Notes under the pieces: model-generated
The model's database searches: none
What the model was told of the DNA's origin: nothing
What the model saw: the letters and a program-made list of their open reading frames with translations, nothing else
Position numbers and translations under genes: made by a program
Shown here: positions 14,346-25,570 of the stretch, one piece after another
How positions within the stretch are numbered: the stretch's first letter is position 1
How the letters are laid out: each line of letters opens with the position of its first letter
Assembly: GCA_001692895.1 (NCBI GenBank)
Contig: KV748249.1
Location: 310,001-374,000, forward strand
Reading direction: 5' to 3'
From: Cenococcum geophilum 1.58
Taxonomy: Eukaryota; Ascomycota; Dothideomycetes; Gloniales; Gloniaceae
Length of the DNA stretch: 64,000 nucleotides

Positions 14346-14762
14346 TAGCCTTTTAAACCCACTTTTTATACCTAGCTAGATAGGCCTAGATTCCCTAAGA
14401 AGATTTACTACTAGACCTCTTTAATAAGCTTACCCTAAACCTATAGCGGGCCGTATTACTAGCTTATACTACGGTATAGATATTAAAGAAACTTATAAAC
14501 TATTGCCTAAATATTAATTAAGGCCTCTATTAAATTAAGGCATGTGCTAATTAGCTAAAAACTAAAAACCTTATAAACTAAGCCGTAAGTATTACGAGTA
14601 CGGCCTATAGTGCCCTAGTATAATCGGCAACTCCTATAGTTAACCTAGTAGCTAGCTACGTAGCTACCCCTACTACGGGCCTCGTTAGGAAAAAATTTAC
14701 CAGCATTTTTATAGCATTTGGCAGCATTTGGCGGCTAAATACGCATTCTGCGTACTATAACG

Positions 14763-14899
14763 TGTAGCATGTTATTGGTCAATCGAGGCACAGACACGAT
14801 AAGAGAGACGCGTAGGCCTATACGGTTGGATTGTCTATAAACGAGGATCTAAAGCTAGAGAAAGGAAAGGGGAAGAACGGAAGCACCGCTTAAAGTTAT
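14763..14899 (-). repeat. 3' (left) LTR of element D, first part
   Basis: Aligns with the right LTR of D (about 36880-37005) and is split by Copia-1 after GTTAT. The first ~55 bases of the LTR are missing or rearranged relative to the right copy. Confidence 0.75.
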
Positions 14900-15029
14900 T
14901 GTTGAAAAGTAATTCATGTTATCTCCCTCCAATCTTGGAGAGCTAGTGGCTATATAATACAATATTGGGGAGGCTGGGTACCCAGCCTCCCTATAATACC
15001 AGAAGGTCGATTCTTAATAAATCTTAACA
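14900..15029 (-). repeat. 3' LTR of Copia-1
   Basis: 130 bases, TGTTGAAAAG...CTTAACA. It contains an inverted GGCTGGGTACCCAGCC palindrome. Confidence 0.92.
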
Positions 15030-18000
15030 CTTCCACTCGAACTAATTGGGGTAGGTTAATAGCTCCCGCTTGAACTAGCGGCGTAAATATAGCTCCCACT
15101 TAATCCTTATGCGGATTTAGATAAATAATAAGACTTCCTTTAGGCCTTATTAAACCTTAAAAAACTCTTAGAAAAAAGGGAAAGAGTACCTTTGTGAAGT
15201 TACAAAATAGATCCGGTCCTGCATCCTTTTCTTAACCGTTATTGTTCGTCCGTGCGACTTCTTAAGATTCATGCGTCCTTAACCCTAACGCGTTCCTAAA
15301 ATTGACAAATTTGTCTTTTGGTAGGGCTTTAATAAGCCCATCTACCACCTATTTTTTAGTGGGGATGTATTATAGGTCTACGTCTCCTTCGGCCTATCTT
15401 TCCCGCACGTAGTGGTGTTAAATCGCGATATGCTTTGTTCTGGAGTGGAACTGGGGGTTCTTAGCTAGGGCTATGGCGCCTTAGTTGTCTCCGTAGATAA
15501 TAGTCGCTGTTAGCTTTTCTAACTTAAGTAGCTTCGCTAGAAGGTTCCTAAGCTAACTGGCTTCCTTAGTGGCTTATATTTCTCCTATGTATTCTGCCTT
15601 ATAGGAGGATAATGCTATAACTAGTTGCCTTTTTAATGACTAGCTAATTGCTCCGCTTCTAATATTAAAGACGTAGCCTGCGGTGGAGCGTCTAGTCGCA
15701 ATATCTCTCGCCTAGTCTGAGTTAGTATATCTAACTAGTTCTTCTAAGGGACTAGAGAAGTTTAGTTCTAGGTTAATGGTACCTTAAAGATATTAGAAAA
15801 TTCGTTTTATAGCTTTAATGTAGGGTTCTCCCGGGTTAGTTATGTAGCGGCTGTAGACTAATACCGCGTATGCAATATCTGGTCTAGTCCCTAGCATGGC
15901 GTATATTAATGACCTGATTGCCCTAGTATACTAGTTCCGGTCCATTTCTATAGCTATAAAGCCTTCCTTAGAGGGTTTTAGTTTATTGGTATCTATAGGG
16001 GTTATAATTGGTTTACACTCCCACATGCTGAATTCTCGTAGTACTTTTTTAATGTACCCCTTTTGGTGAAGCCGAAGGGAGCGGGTTAGTCGGTCTCTGC
16101 GTACTAACATTCCTAGGTAGTAGGTGTAAGGCCCTAGGTTGGTCATCTGGAAGCGTTTACTGAGGGCGTCTTTGATCTTTTATATTTCGCTTTTATTAGG
16201 GCCTACTATTAGTAGGTCGTTTATATAGACTGCTAGGTAAATGTGACCTTTTGCGAACACGCTAAGGTCGGATAAGAGGGGTAAAAAGCCTAGGCCTTTT
16301 AGGAAGAGGGCAAGAGTATAATACTAGATTCGTGGTGATTGTTTAAGTCCGTAGAGTGCCTTATTTAGTTGGTAGACTCTTTTTATCCCATCTTTTAGCC
16401 CCGTTGGTTGCTTAACGTATATTTCTTTGTTAATTGCTCTATATAGGAAGGCTGTCTTAACGTCTATTTGTTTGATTTTAAGGTTAAGGGTAGTGGTAAT
16501 GGCGAAGATTATCTTATAGCTTATTGGTTTAACTACTGATGTAAATATCTTGTTATAGTTAACGCCTTCTTATTGTTTAAATCCGCGTATAACCCAGCGG
16601 GCTTTATACCGTAGTATTTTACCATTTAGTCCTCTTTTAAGTTTATAAACCTATTTCCCTCGTAAGACCCGTCTGTTTAGAGGGGGGTTGACTAGGATCT
16701 ATATAATATTATTAAGTAGGGACTTATATTCGTCCTTTATGGCTATAAGCTATTATTTCCAAGATATATTAGCCCTAGCTTATAGCAGTGTTTTTGGTTT
16801 AAAAGGTTCCGTTACGGCTTTTACCGCTCCTAGGAGCGCTGCGACAAACATATACCTCCTTATTAAGTCCTCTAAGTATTGGTCTTTGGTTGCTCTTATT
16901 AATATTTATAGCTTAGGGTGGCTTTAAAGTGTCTCGCTAGGTACTAAGTGTACATTCTCTATTTTGGACGGTGGTTCCCTACTGTTAGGGTCGGTGTTGG
17001 TTTGGTTTGACGATTCACCCGTATTTTATGGGTCTATTTTGTTATTTCTTTCCGGCGTTTTATTGCTATTTAAGGGGCTTGCGCCGCCCTCCCTTTTAGG
17101 TAATGTCTCCCTTTTAGGTGATATCTCGCTAGTGTTTTCCCCTTTAAAGGTTTTGGAGGATTTAAGGTTTTATAGCCAGGCTAGTGACTCGTCGTCTACT
17201 AGATTTCTATCTTCCCTACTAGTAGGGTATAAATCTTCTATATGAGATACTCTTAGTCGTTTAGGAGCCCTGCTGGGACCTATAGGGTCTTCAGCTGGTC
17301 GCTTATTTAACCGTTTTTGTGTCTCCCCTTTAGTACTTAGGGCGCCTAGATAAGGTCTGTTTTCTATAAATATAATATTTGCGGAGCGAGTGATTGTGCT
17401 ATTTTTGGTTAGGACACGGTAGTTCTAACTTCCTTTAAAGCTAAGGAGTTTGTACGGCATTGTTTTTATATTAGCAAGTTTTCGCCGTTTCTTTTTGGGT
17501 TTTAGTACTAAGTAGTTATATCCTAGTACTCGGATAAAGGATAAGTCTGGCTCCTTACCGTACTAGGCTTTATAAGGTGTTTTACCAATGCGAGCGCTAG
17601 GGCTATAGTTATAGATTTTTACGACGGAGATAAGTATTTCTGGCCACCATTTCTTATATAGATTTGCTTTTAGTAGCATAGGGTAGAGTTTATCCATAAG
17701 GATTCTGTTTAAGCGTTTAGCGGCTCTATTCTATTGGTGCTGCTCTATAGCTGTAACTTTAACATTAATTTCTCTGTCTACGTAGAAGATGTGGAATTTA
17801 TCCAAACGGTTTTTTTCTCCCTAGTTAAGTCTAACGCGTTAATAACGGCGTTCTGGTTAGGAGTACTTTTCTATAAAACGTTGGAAATAGCGGAAGAACT
17901 CGCTTTTCTTAGTAATAGGGTAAGCTTCGGCTATTTATGTATAGTTATTAAGAAACGTAACCTAGTATCGGCTTTAGTCGTAGCCTGTAATGGGGAAAGG

Positions 18001-20596
18001 GCCAGCGATATTAGTGTGGATAAATTCAAGTGGGTAAGTTCCTGGTTTGAACTTCCTTTTATATAGTTTTTCTTTCATTCGTCCTTGGACGCATGGGATG
18101 TATACGCAGTTATCTGGAGGGGGGTCCATTCCGGTTAATATTGTTTTAAGTCTTTGTAGATTTTGCTCCCCTAGGTGGCCCATTCTTTTATGCCAGATTT
18201 TATACTATGCGGTAGTAATCGTATAGGCGGTTAGTCCTAGGGGTGGTTTTAATTGTTAGATATTAAATGCGTATAGGCTATGGAGTAAGGATGCTTTAAA
18301 TTTTGTTTTCTTTATAGTAATGATTATATCGTTATTATTAAAACCTATTTTTGCTCCTTTTGCCCACAGCTTTAATATAGAGATTAGATTAACACCCCAT
18401 TCTAGAACATAGAGAGTATCGTATAGGTAGAGGTCTACGTTTTTATTATTGATAAGGCAGGATAGTTTTATTGTCCTAATTGCTTCTAGTATTGCCCGCG
18501 CTCCTATAAAGCCCCTTAGTGGTCTGCCGGCGTAGCTTTGTAGTTCTATAAAGTCTTCTTTCTGGCAGCTGGAGTGGTGGGAGCAGCCAGAGTCGAGGAA
18601 GAAGGTCGCCGTAAGGTTTATATCTATATCGGCTGTTATAAGGTGAACGGCTTCTATACTATTTGATATGGCGTAGCTTAGACCTGCTATCGGTTCGTTT
18701 TCGTTTTCTTCTATAGGTTTATTATTCCTGCCCTTAGGTCTCTTATTCTCCTTATTATAGGAGTTACTTTATTTCCTTTTCCTTTCCTAATACTTTTCCT
18801 CATGGTATTTTCTTTTAAAGTTTAGGTGTAGTCTCTAATATTTGTCCTTTGTATAATAGAGCTTATAGCAGTATATATAACTTTTTATGTTTTAGGTATT
18901 TTGAGGGATTGCTAGTAGGGCAGTCTTGTTGTCTTCCCGTCCTCTTATATTCTGTTCTTCCCTTTCTGCCGCTTATATAGCTTTATTAAATATTACGGCT
19001 ACTTTTATAATCTTATTCTTTTTATTTCGTTCTAGTAGAAGGGAGTGTTTTTAGTAGAAGGAGGTTAGGAACATGTTGTAGTCCAGGCTGAGTCCCGTTA
19101 GGAATTTATTAACTAGGGAGATTTTACTAATTATGCAGTTAGGGTCGAGCTCCATGATCTCTGTTTGTGCTTCTTATAGCTTTTCCGTATAGCTTATTAC
19201 CCCCTTATAGGTATCTAGGGTAACTTCCTAGTACCATCTTTTAAGATATTAGTAGACTGCACTTCCTGTCAAACAAAAGCGTTTTTGTAGCTTAGTAAGG
19301 ATTTCATCTATATTTTCGATTTCTTTAACTTCCCTTGTGGCGTTGTAACCGAGTTTACTTCGGATGATACTATATGCTTATTCCTGTTTATTAAGCCAGG
19401 TGTCTAACTTAGTTTTATATGCTGTCTCCGATAGGGCCCCTTGTTCTAGTCTTTTTGCGTTCCATTTAAGTAGGTCCCTATACCCGTTTATTGATAAGTA
19501 GAGGCATATCTGTTTAATAAACTCTATCCATCCTATAGTAGATTCCAGCTTCTTTATCTTATCTAGCCCTCCAGTCCCTTTTTTAGCAGTGAAATTTATC
19601 TTTGCCTTAACTGTAGGTGTCTTTGGTAAGACTGGTAGAGGTCTCTTAGGCTTGTTAGGGATAGGTTTAGTCGTTAAGGCTTAGGAGGAGGTTTAGGATG
19701 TTCGGGGGAGATAGGTAAAGGTAATGGTAAAGGTAAAGGTGAGGTGTGAGCGATAGTAGGTTCGGGAGGTTTAGGTAGTTCCGCTAAAGCTTTAGGTAGA
19801 GGGTTGGAGTCCTTAGTGGTAGAGCTAGAGGGGTTTAGTGTTTCCAACCCTTTAAATTTAATAGATTCGTATGTAGTTTCGGAATCCTCTGGCGTATCTG
19901 GTGGGATGGATATAGTAGAGGTCTTAGAAGGTAATTAAGGAGGAGTTCGAACCTTAAGGCCGAAGAGTTCGTTTAAACTGGCTACAGAAAGTATACTGTT
20001 AGATATTAAAGAGTTATCTAAATCACTGGAGTAGACGGGTATAGTGCTGGGGTTAAAGTCTTAATCCTTAAAGTCTTCTGTAAAGATACAAGTATTGTCT
20101 TTGCTAATGTCCTCAACTATATAGGGGTAAAGGAAGGTATTAAGGAAGCGGTGGAACTGTGCTGGTTATAAGGGTTAAGGTCTTAATTAGTATAAAACCG
20201 GTCTTCTAGGTCTTCGGCGTGAACGTTAAGGAGTTAGTTTCTTTACTATTATAGTGGTTTATAACTAGATTATATAGTTATCTCGGGTTTAAAAGCACGA
20301 TTGTCCTGTAACTGAAAGGCTGGTATAGGGGTTTAACGATTTTTGAAGAATTTAAGAGGTTGGGTTTTAGCGTCTTGGCGCCCAGCCTTCTTATAAGGAG
20401 TTCTTCCAGGCCTCCTTTTTACCGTATTTCTTATAATGTTAGGTTTTTGGTAGTGTATATATATATTGCAAAGGTGCGTAGCAGAAGACAACTGTAAGAC
20501 TGTAAAGTTCCTCTAGAATATATTTTTAGTGGATTATATATTTAATTATAAGGTACTATAAGACTTAGCTTATTTGCATAATCCGGGCTTATAACC

Positions 20597-20726
20597 TGTT
20601 AAAAAGTGATTCATGTTATCTCCCTCCAATCTTGGAGAGCTAGTGGCTATATAATACAATATTAGGGAGGCTGGGTACCCAGCCTCCCTACGATACCAGA
20701 AGGTTGATTCTTAACAAATCTTAACA
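20597..20726 (-). repeat. 5' LTR of Copia-1
   Basis: 130 bases, the partner of 14900-15029. The differences I counted (about seven) are all transitions. Confidence 0.92.
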
Positions 20727-20731
20727 GTTAT

Positions 20732-20798
20732 ATATAATCCTCCGGTCACGTAACCGCACTTTGCCATTATGTGACGGCAATTTGCCAGTGCCGTAACA
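20732..20798 (-). repeat. 3' (left) LTR of element D, second part
   Basis: Continuation after Copia-1, ending GTGCCGTAACA. The following TTACCCCCC is the reverse complement of a polypurine tract, in which element C has inserted. Confidence 0.78.
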
Positions 20799-20807
20799 TT
20801 ACCCCCC

Positions 20808-21022
20808 TATAAGGGATATTATTGCGGACACCTCGGGTTACCCTTAGGACAACCCCCGGACGCCCCTTAGATAGTCGCCGGTTATGTGCCAGAGGTATAT
20901 GCCCGTAGTATATAGTCTCTACAATCCTAGAGGCCTTACCTCCTTAAGGATTCATCTCTCTTACTAATCTATCCTATTCCAATCGTATCCTTATAGCCCC
21001 CTATCTATAAGATCCCCTTATA
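20808..21022 (+). repeat. 5' LTR of element C
   Basis: 215 bases, TATAAGGGATATTATTGCGG...CCCCTTATA. It pairs with 31247-31461; about 22 differences, all transitions by my count. Confidence 0.92.
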
Positions 21023-22618
21023 TTTAAATCCTTCCTACTCTTTCTTAGAAGGGTAGTCGGCTTTAAGGACCAGATTGTTTATTTATATCTTTTGTTAATA
21101 ACCACCATTCTCCCTTAAAATCTCGCAATAACCTAAACGGAAACTCTACGGATACCTTATAGAAAGCCGTTGCGTAAAGGCAAGAAGGTCCCTCTAATAG
21201 CAAGAGATTGTGATAATATAACCCTCTAGGCAAGACGGCTAAATAAGCCCTAATACTTAGATGCTCTAGAAGCTTAAAGACTCTTACACACCTATGGTTA
21301 CTGCTGAGGAAAACGTAGATACCCTCTATAACGGTCGTAATACTACCAAAAAGCAACTAGAACCCCTTTAGCCCCACCTAGGCTAATTAGAAAATTAAGC
21401 GCTAGAGGTAACTCTAAGATCTTCCTTTAAGCTAGAAATGCTAGAGAAATATACTAACGCGTCTAACTAGGGAACTAACCGGAACCCTCTTAGAAGACCA
21501 CTAGCCTATAATTGGTATAGTGGCGGTATATAAACTGCTTATAAGCCAAGTAGGCCTACCCCTTTAGGTAATCTAAGCTAATTACTAACTTAGGACCCGA
21601 GCCTTATTGGGAAGCCTATACTAGCTACTAGTACTAACACTACCTCTATAGTAGGAGCCTCCTTAGGCCCAAGTTTAGAAGGTTAAAAGCCTTATACCGA
21701 TCTCCTTTAAGACGGATATTAGGAAGCTGTTATAAGGCTCTTGGAAGCTATGCGGGAGGAAGCTACTAATAAATATATTAGAACCCTCTAAGGGCAAATT
21801 TAGATCTAGTAGGGTCTAATCTAAGCTAGGCAAATTTTTTTATAACCTAGTTAAGGCTAAGGGCTTCCTAGGAGCTACCTAGTACCTACTTAAGGAGGTA
21901 TAGAAGACTTAGAGAGTTATTTACGCTATAAATAGAAAAAGGATATAGACTGACTGGCTAAGGCCTCTAGTAGTTTAGAACTCCGCTATAGACCTAACGC
22001 CCAATAGTTGGATGATTGGGTTTATAAGGTAGACAACTTCTTTAAGATACTAATAATATAAGATAATACCAAAGAGCGTATACGCTAGATTATTAGTAAG
22101 ATTAAAGACCAATTGCTAAACTAGATTATACTTAATTAGCTTAATAAAGAGTAAATTACTATATAGCCATAGCTGCAAACCTTCTTAAAGAAATAGACTT
22201 AAGATCTGTATATTATATAATACGATAATACAAAGCTATTCTAGAATGGGACACAGCTAGACCGCCACAACTTCCGTTAGTTTATAAACTTTATAGAAAC
22301 TCGTGTTTAATAGATAGATCTAGAGCCCTTTAAAAATAAGGACGGTAGTATCTATAAAAAGGAGAAGATCAGGTTTATCTGGGCTAGAATTAAGCTAGTA
22401 ATTTATAATAAAATAAAGCGTATAGGAGCCCTATTGCGGATTACTATATATACGGATTTCGAACGAGTAGTTCTAAACGCTAAAGACGTGGTAAGGAACT
22501 AGACCTCTTCTAGTAGGAAGCTAAAGGGTTACTAAAAGCGCGGGCACTCTAGTACGTCAGGAAAACGGGGGGTGGCGCACGAAATTTAGTTTCGCTAAAA
22601 GTGTTTTTAGGGCCCAGG

Positions 22619-22790
22619 GCTAGCTCTCCGCCATATTAGCTGACCCCTAGGGCTATACGCTAGCTTCCGCCATATTAGCTGACCCCCTAGAGCTCTACGC
22701 TAGCTTTCCGCCATATTAGCTAACCCCCTAGAGCTCTACGCCAGCTTTCTGCCATATTAGCTAGGCCCTAGAGCTGTACGCTAGCATTAT
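22619..22790. repeat. ~41-bp minisatellite in X'
   Basis: About four tandem copies containing CCGCCATATTAGCTGACCCC and a following CTAGAGCTCTACGC segment, close to the left terminus of X'. Confidence 0.85.
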
Positions 22791-22865
22791 GCTAGCTTAT
22801 GGCTATAAATAAATATTATTACTATTATTTGCGTTTATGCTATTAGGGTATTAAAATCCTAAAGG

Positions 22866-22925
22866 CCTCCTAGCAGGCTCCTAGCAGGCTTCCTAGCAGG
22901 CTTCCTAGCAGGCTCCTAGTAGGAC
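22866..22925. repeat. 11-12-bp minisatellite in X'
   Basis: About five copies of a CTCCTAGCAGG / TTCCTAGCAGG unit. Confidence 0.8.
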
Positions 22926-23104
22926 TTTGATTTTCCTAGTTATCTTAATCGTCCTGACAGCGGCCCACAGTGCTATCGGGTCCCCACTATATTCCCGGCA
23001 GCCTCTTCGTGTCTTTGCATACCCCTTATACACCTAAATACCACTTATTTTTCACCCTTCCTTCCATCCTCTCTACCTAGGGAGGCACTACAACGGCAGC
23101 TAGC

Positions 23105-23585
23105 AAGAGGACTGTGGCCAGAACCAGACGACCATTGCCAGAACCAGATGATTATTGCCAGAACCAGACGACCGTCGCCAGAACCAGACGACCGTCGCCA
23201 GAACTAGGTGACTGTCATTCAGGACGACCGTCATCAGGACCAGACGACCGTCGTCACAGGACCAGACGACCGTCGCCAGAACCAGACGGCCGTCGCCAGA
23301 ACTAGACGACCATCGCCAGAACTAGACGACCGTCGCCAGAACCAGACGGCCCGTCGCCAGAACTAGACGACCGTCGCCAGAACCAGACGACCGTTATTAG
23401 GACGACCGTCATCAGGACCAGACGACCGTCGCCAGAACTAGACGACTGTCATCAGGACGACCGTCATCAGGACCAGACGACCGTCGCCAGAACCAGACGA
23501 CCGTCGTCAGAACCAGACGACTGTCATCAGGACGACCGTCATCAGGACCAGACGACCGTCGCCAGAACCAGACGACGATCGTTCG
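23105..23585. repeat. 20-bp minisatellite in X'
   Basis: Over twenty imperfect copies of GAACCAGACGACCGTCGCCA, some shortened. The 20-base period is not a multiple of three, so the 63-codon open frame here is a by-product. The reverse complement of the same unit recurs at 37.82-37.98 kb. Confidence 0.9.
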
Positions 23586-23699
23586 AACAACCAGTCAGCA
23601 ACACCACGAACGACTTAATCGATCGATCGAATCGAACCAGAGCCTCGATATCAGCCCCGCTAGCGAATCAAATTGAATTAGATACCATAGACAGATATA

Positions 23700-23875
23700 G
23701 ACGGTAGGCACAGAACAGGTAGGCATACACAGGTAGGCACAGACAGGTAGGTAACAGATAGGTAGGTATTAGGCAGGCAGGTAGGCAGGCAGGTAGGTAG
23801 GCAGGTAGGCAGGCAAGTAGGCAGGCAGGTAAGCAAGCAGGTAGGTAGGCAGGCAGGCGGGTAGGCGGGTGCTAG
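23700..23875. repeat. GGCA/GGTA microsatellite in X'
   Basis: Tetranucleotide-like tract of AGGTAGGCAGGC units. The reverse complement (CCTG/CCTA) recurs at 37.51-37.76 kb. Confidence 0.88.
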
Positions 23876-24100
23876 GCCTAGTTAGGAAATCAGTACACGG
23901 CCGGTGGATCGTCAGGAATATCGCTAATTGACGATTTGGAGCCTCTGCAAGAGGCTTCCCACTTATTTTAATTAATTGCTTAATACCCAAAATTTTAAAT
24001 TTTAAATTTTATTATTATTTTTATATAAATATTGCAGTTATAGAAAATATTATAACTATTATAGTAAAAAGATATATTATAATTTTTGGGGTTAATATTA

Positions 24101-24178
24101 TTAATATTGCTAATATTGCTAATATTGCTAATGTTGCTAATGTTGCTAATGTTGCTAATGTTGCTAATGTTGCTAATG
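24101..24178. repeat. 9-bp minisatellite in X'
   Basis: Eight to nine copies of AATATTGCT / AATGTTGCT. A stepwise change from ATATT to ATGTT units runs along the array. Confidence 0.88.
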
Positions 24179-25519
24179 GGGCCCGGGGCTAGCGTAAAGA
24201 AGTGTACATGAGCAGATCAGCGGATCCAGCTAAAATGACCCCGGGCCAGCCCCGGGCCAGCCCCTGGCTAGCCCCTACCACTCTCCCGTTTTCCTGACGT
24301 AGTAATATAGGGCAGACCTAACCTTTAAAGAAGCCGTTTTTAAAGAGAACTTTAGAAGGGTTAAAGTTAGGAACCTTAAATAATAGGAAAGACTTCTGGG
24401 GCCAACCTAATACCTATCTAGCACCTTTATGGGAACACTCTAAGAAGTTAAGAGAAAACTCCGGAGGCAGATTTTATTGGAAAAATAAGTAGGGCAATAA
24501 CCGCACTAATAATCTAAAAAAAGAAAAGCCCTAGTTATAAACCTCTCCCAGCTATAACTAGGGCAAGATATAAAAGGAGAGACTCTCTATATTGCTGTTA
24601 AGCTGGAAATAATACTCCCTATAGGTGAGGTATAACAGTTCTAAGCACTATACAACAGCGGCGCCGAAATTAATCTTATACGATATAATTTGGTAAAAGA
24701 GTATAAACTTATCCCATTATAAAGGTGGTAAAAACCTATTATAGGCTTCCTAGATAAGTATTAGATTAAGCTATATAGTGCCTATAAGCTTATAGTATTA
24801 GTGGCCAATATATATAACCGCACTAAGGTAGTTAGCCCGCAACCCTTTTGGGTGGCTAACTTTATAGGTTATAACCTTATCCTTAGATACCCTTAGCTTA
24901 TAAAAGCAGATCCTAAGATACGCTTTAAGACAGGAGCCTTTAAATAGTAGAATAATAAAGATTTGGAAGGGCGTATATTACTAATAAGCCTAAAGGATAT
25001 CCTAGAGAATATAGCCCTAGGCAAAATAGTGTACACTTTACACCTAAAGGAGTATTAAATCCAACCCCTATTTAATAGCAAGATAGGTATAAAGCTTAGT
25101 ATAGGTAACAACTCCTCTATAATAGAGACCCTATAGGGAACTGCTAAACAGGTCGCGGAGACATTATAGGGAGGCGGCGATCTTAAGGATCTTACGAGAT
25201 ACTTTAACCACTATAGGTTACTCTAGCTTAAGTAATATGCAGAGAGTATACTACGGCACCTCAAACGCTGTGTTAAGGAGTTCCCTACCCTTTATTGGCT
25301 ACTATATAAAACGGTTTAACGTACGGTGGCAACTATATATAAGCAACCACCACAGCGTATAACGCTGCCCGCGAGTATTTTAAGGGAGCTCTAGGACCTA
25401 CTTAATAATAACGCGGAGGACAAACGCGACCCCAATTTGTTAAATATTCTAGTAGGCCTAAGGGACTTACTAAGGGTATTTTCGGGCAGGAGAGCTAAAG
25501 TCCTACTATAGAACTTAGA

Positions 25520-25570
25520 GTACGATNANNTAATTAATNTAGAAGAAGGNAAANAACNNCCNAACCTTNN
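25520..25570. other. Cluster of ambiguous bases in element C
   Basis: About a dozen scattered N calls in ~40 bases, unlike a single assembly gap. They suggest that reads from several near-identical copies disagreed here. Confidence 0.8.

Larger units (their letters stand above)
14900..20726 (-). mobile_element. Copia-1: Ty1/Copia retrotransposon, minus strand, broken
   Basis: 5,827 bp with 130-bp LTRs (14900-15029 and 20597-20726) and a clean 5-bp TSD GTTAT (14895-14899 and 20727-20731) inside the LTR of D. Coding is on the minus strand. Gag-like sequence lies at about 20.4-18.8 kb. GAG-pre-integrase and integrase lie at about 18.3-17.4 kb; the open stretch 17974-18183 carries the MGHLGEQNL start and a CVQGRMKEK segment typical of fungal Copia. 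Reverse transcriptase and RNase H lie at about 17.0-15.3 kb; 15931-16146 shows the YYLGM and YIKKVLREF motifs. Low-complexity GGTAAA-type sequence lies at 19.68-19.80 kb. It is complete in outline, broken by a moderate number of RIP-type stops, and less decayed than its Gypsy neighbours. Confidence 0.9.
22555..24299. mobile_element. Element X': satellite-rich non-autonomous DNA transposon
   Basis: 1,745 bp with perfect terminal inverted repeats CGTCAGGAAAACGGG (left) and CCCGTTTTCCTGACG (right), flanked by TAGTA on both sides (22550-22554 and 24300-24304); a TA duplication alone is the minimal reading. The interior in order is: ~41-bp repeats, 11-12-bp CCTAGCAGG repeats, a unique block, 20-bp repeats, a GATCGATCGAATCG block, (GGCA/GGTA)n, an AT-rich stretch, 9-bp GCTAATGTT repeats, and CCCCGGGCCAG repeats. 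No transposase is visible and the short ORFs are repeat products. It is inserted in the gag region of element C. The termini and core are shared with element X, reversed. Confidence 0.75.

Noticed and set aside
17734-18066. 110-codon plus-strand frame in Copia-1
   Set aside because: It lies antisense to the integrase region of Copia-1 and has no features of its own.
21063-21356. 97-codon minus-strand frame at the 5' leader of element C
   Set aside because: It is antisense to the leader/gag side of C and carries no recognised motif.
23105-23585. CRISPR-like array (20-bp repeats)
   Set aside because: The repeats are directly tandem with no unique spacers and the host is eukaryotic; it is a minisatellite.
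22555-24299. Internal promoter or LTR pair inside element C
   Set aside because: The inverted ends and flanking TAGTA identify an inserted DNA element and not part of C.
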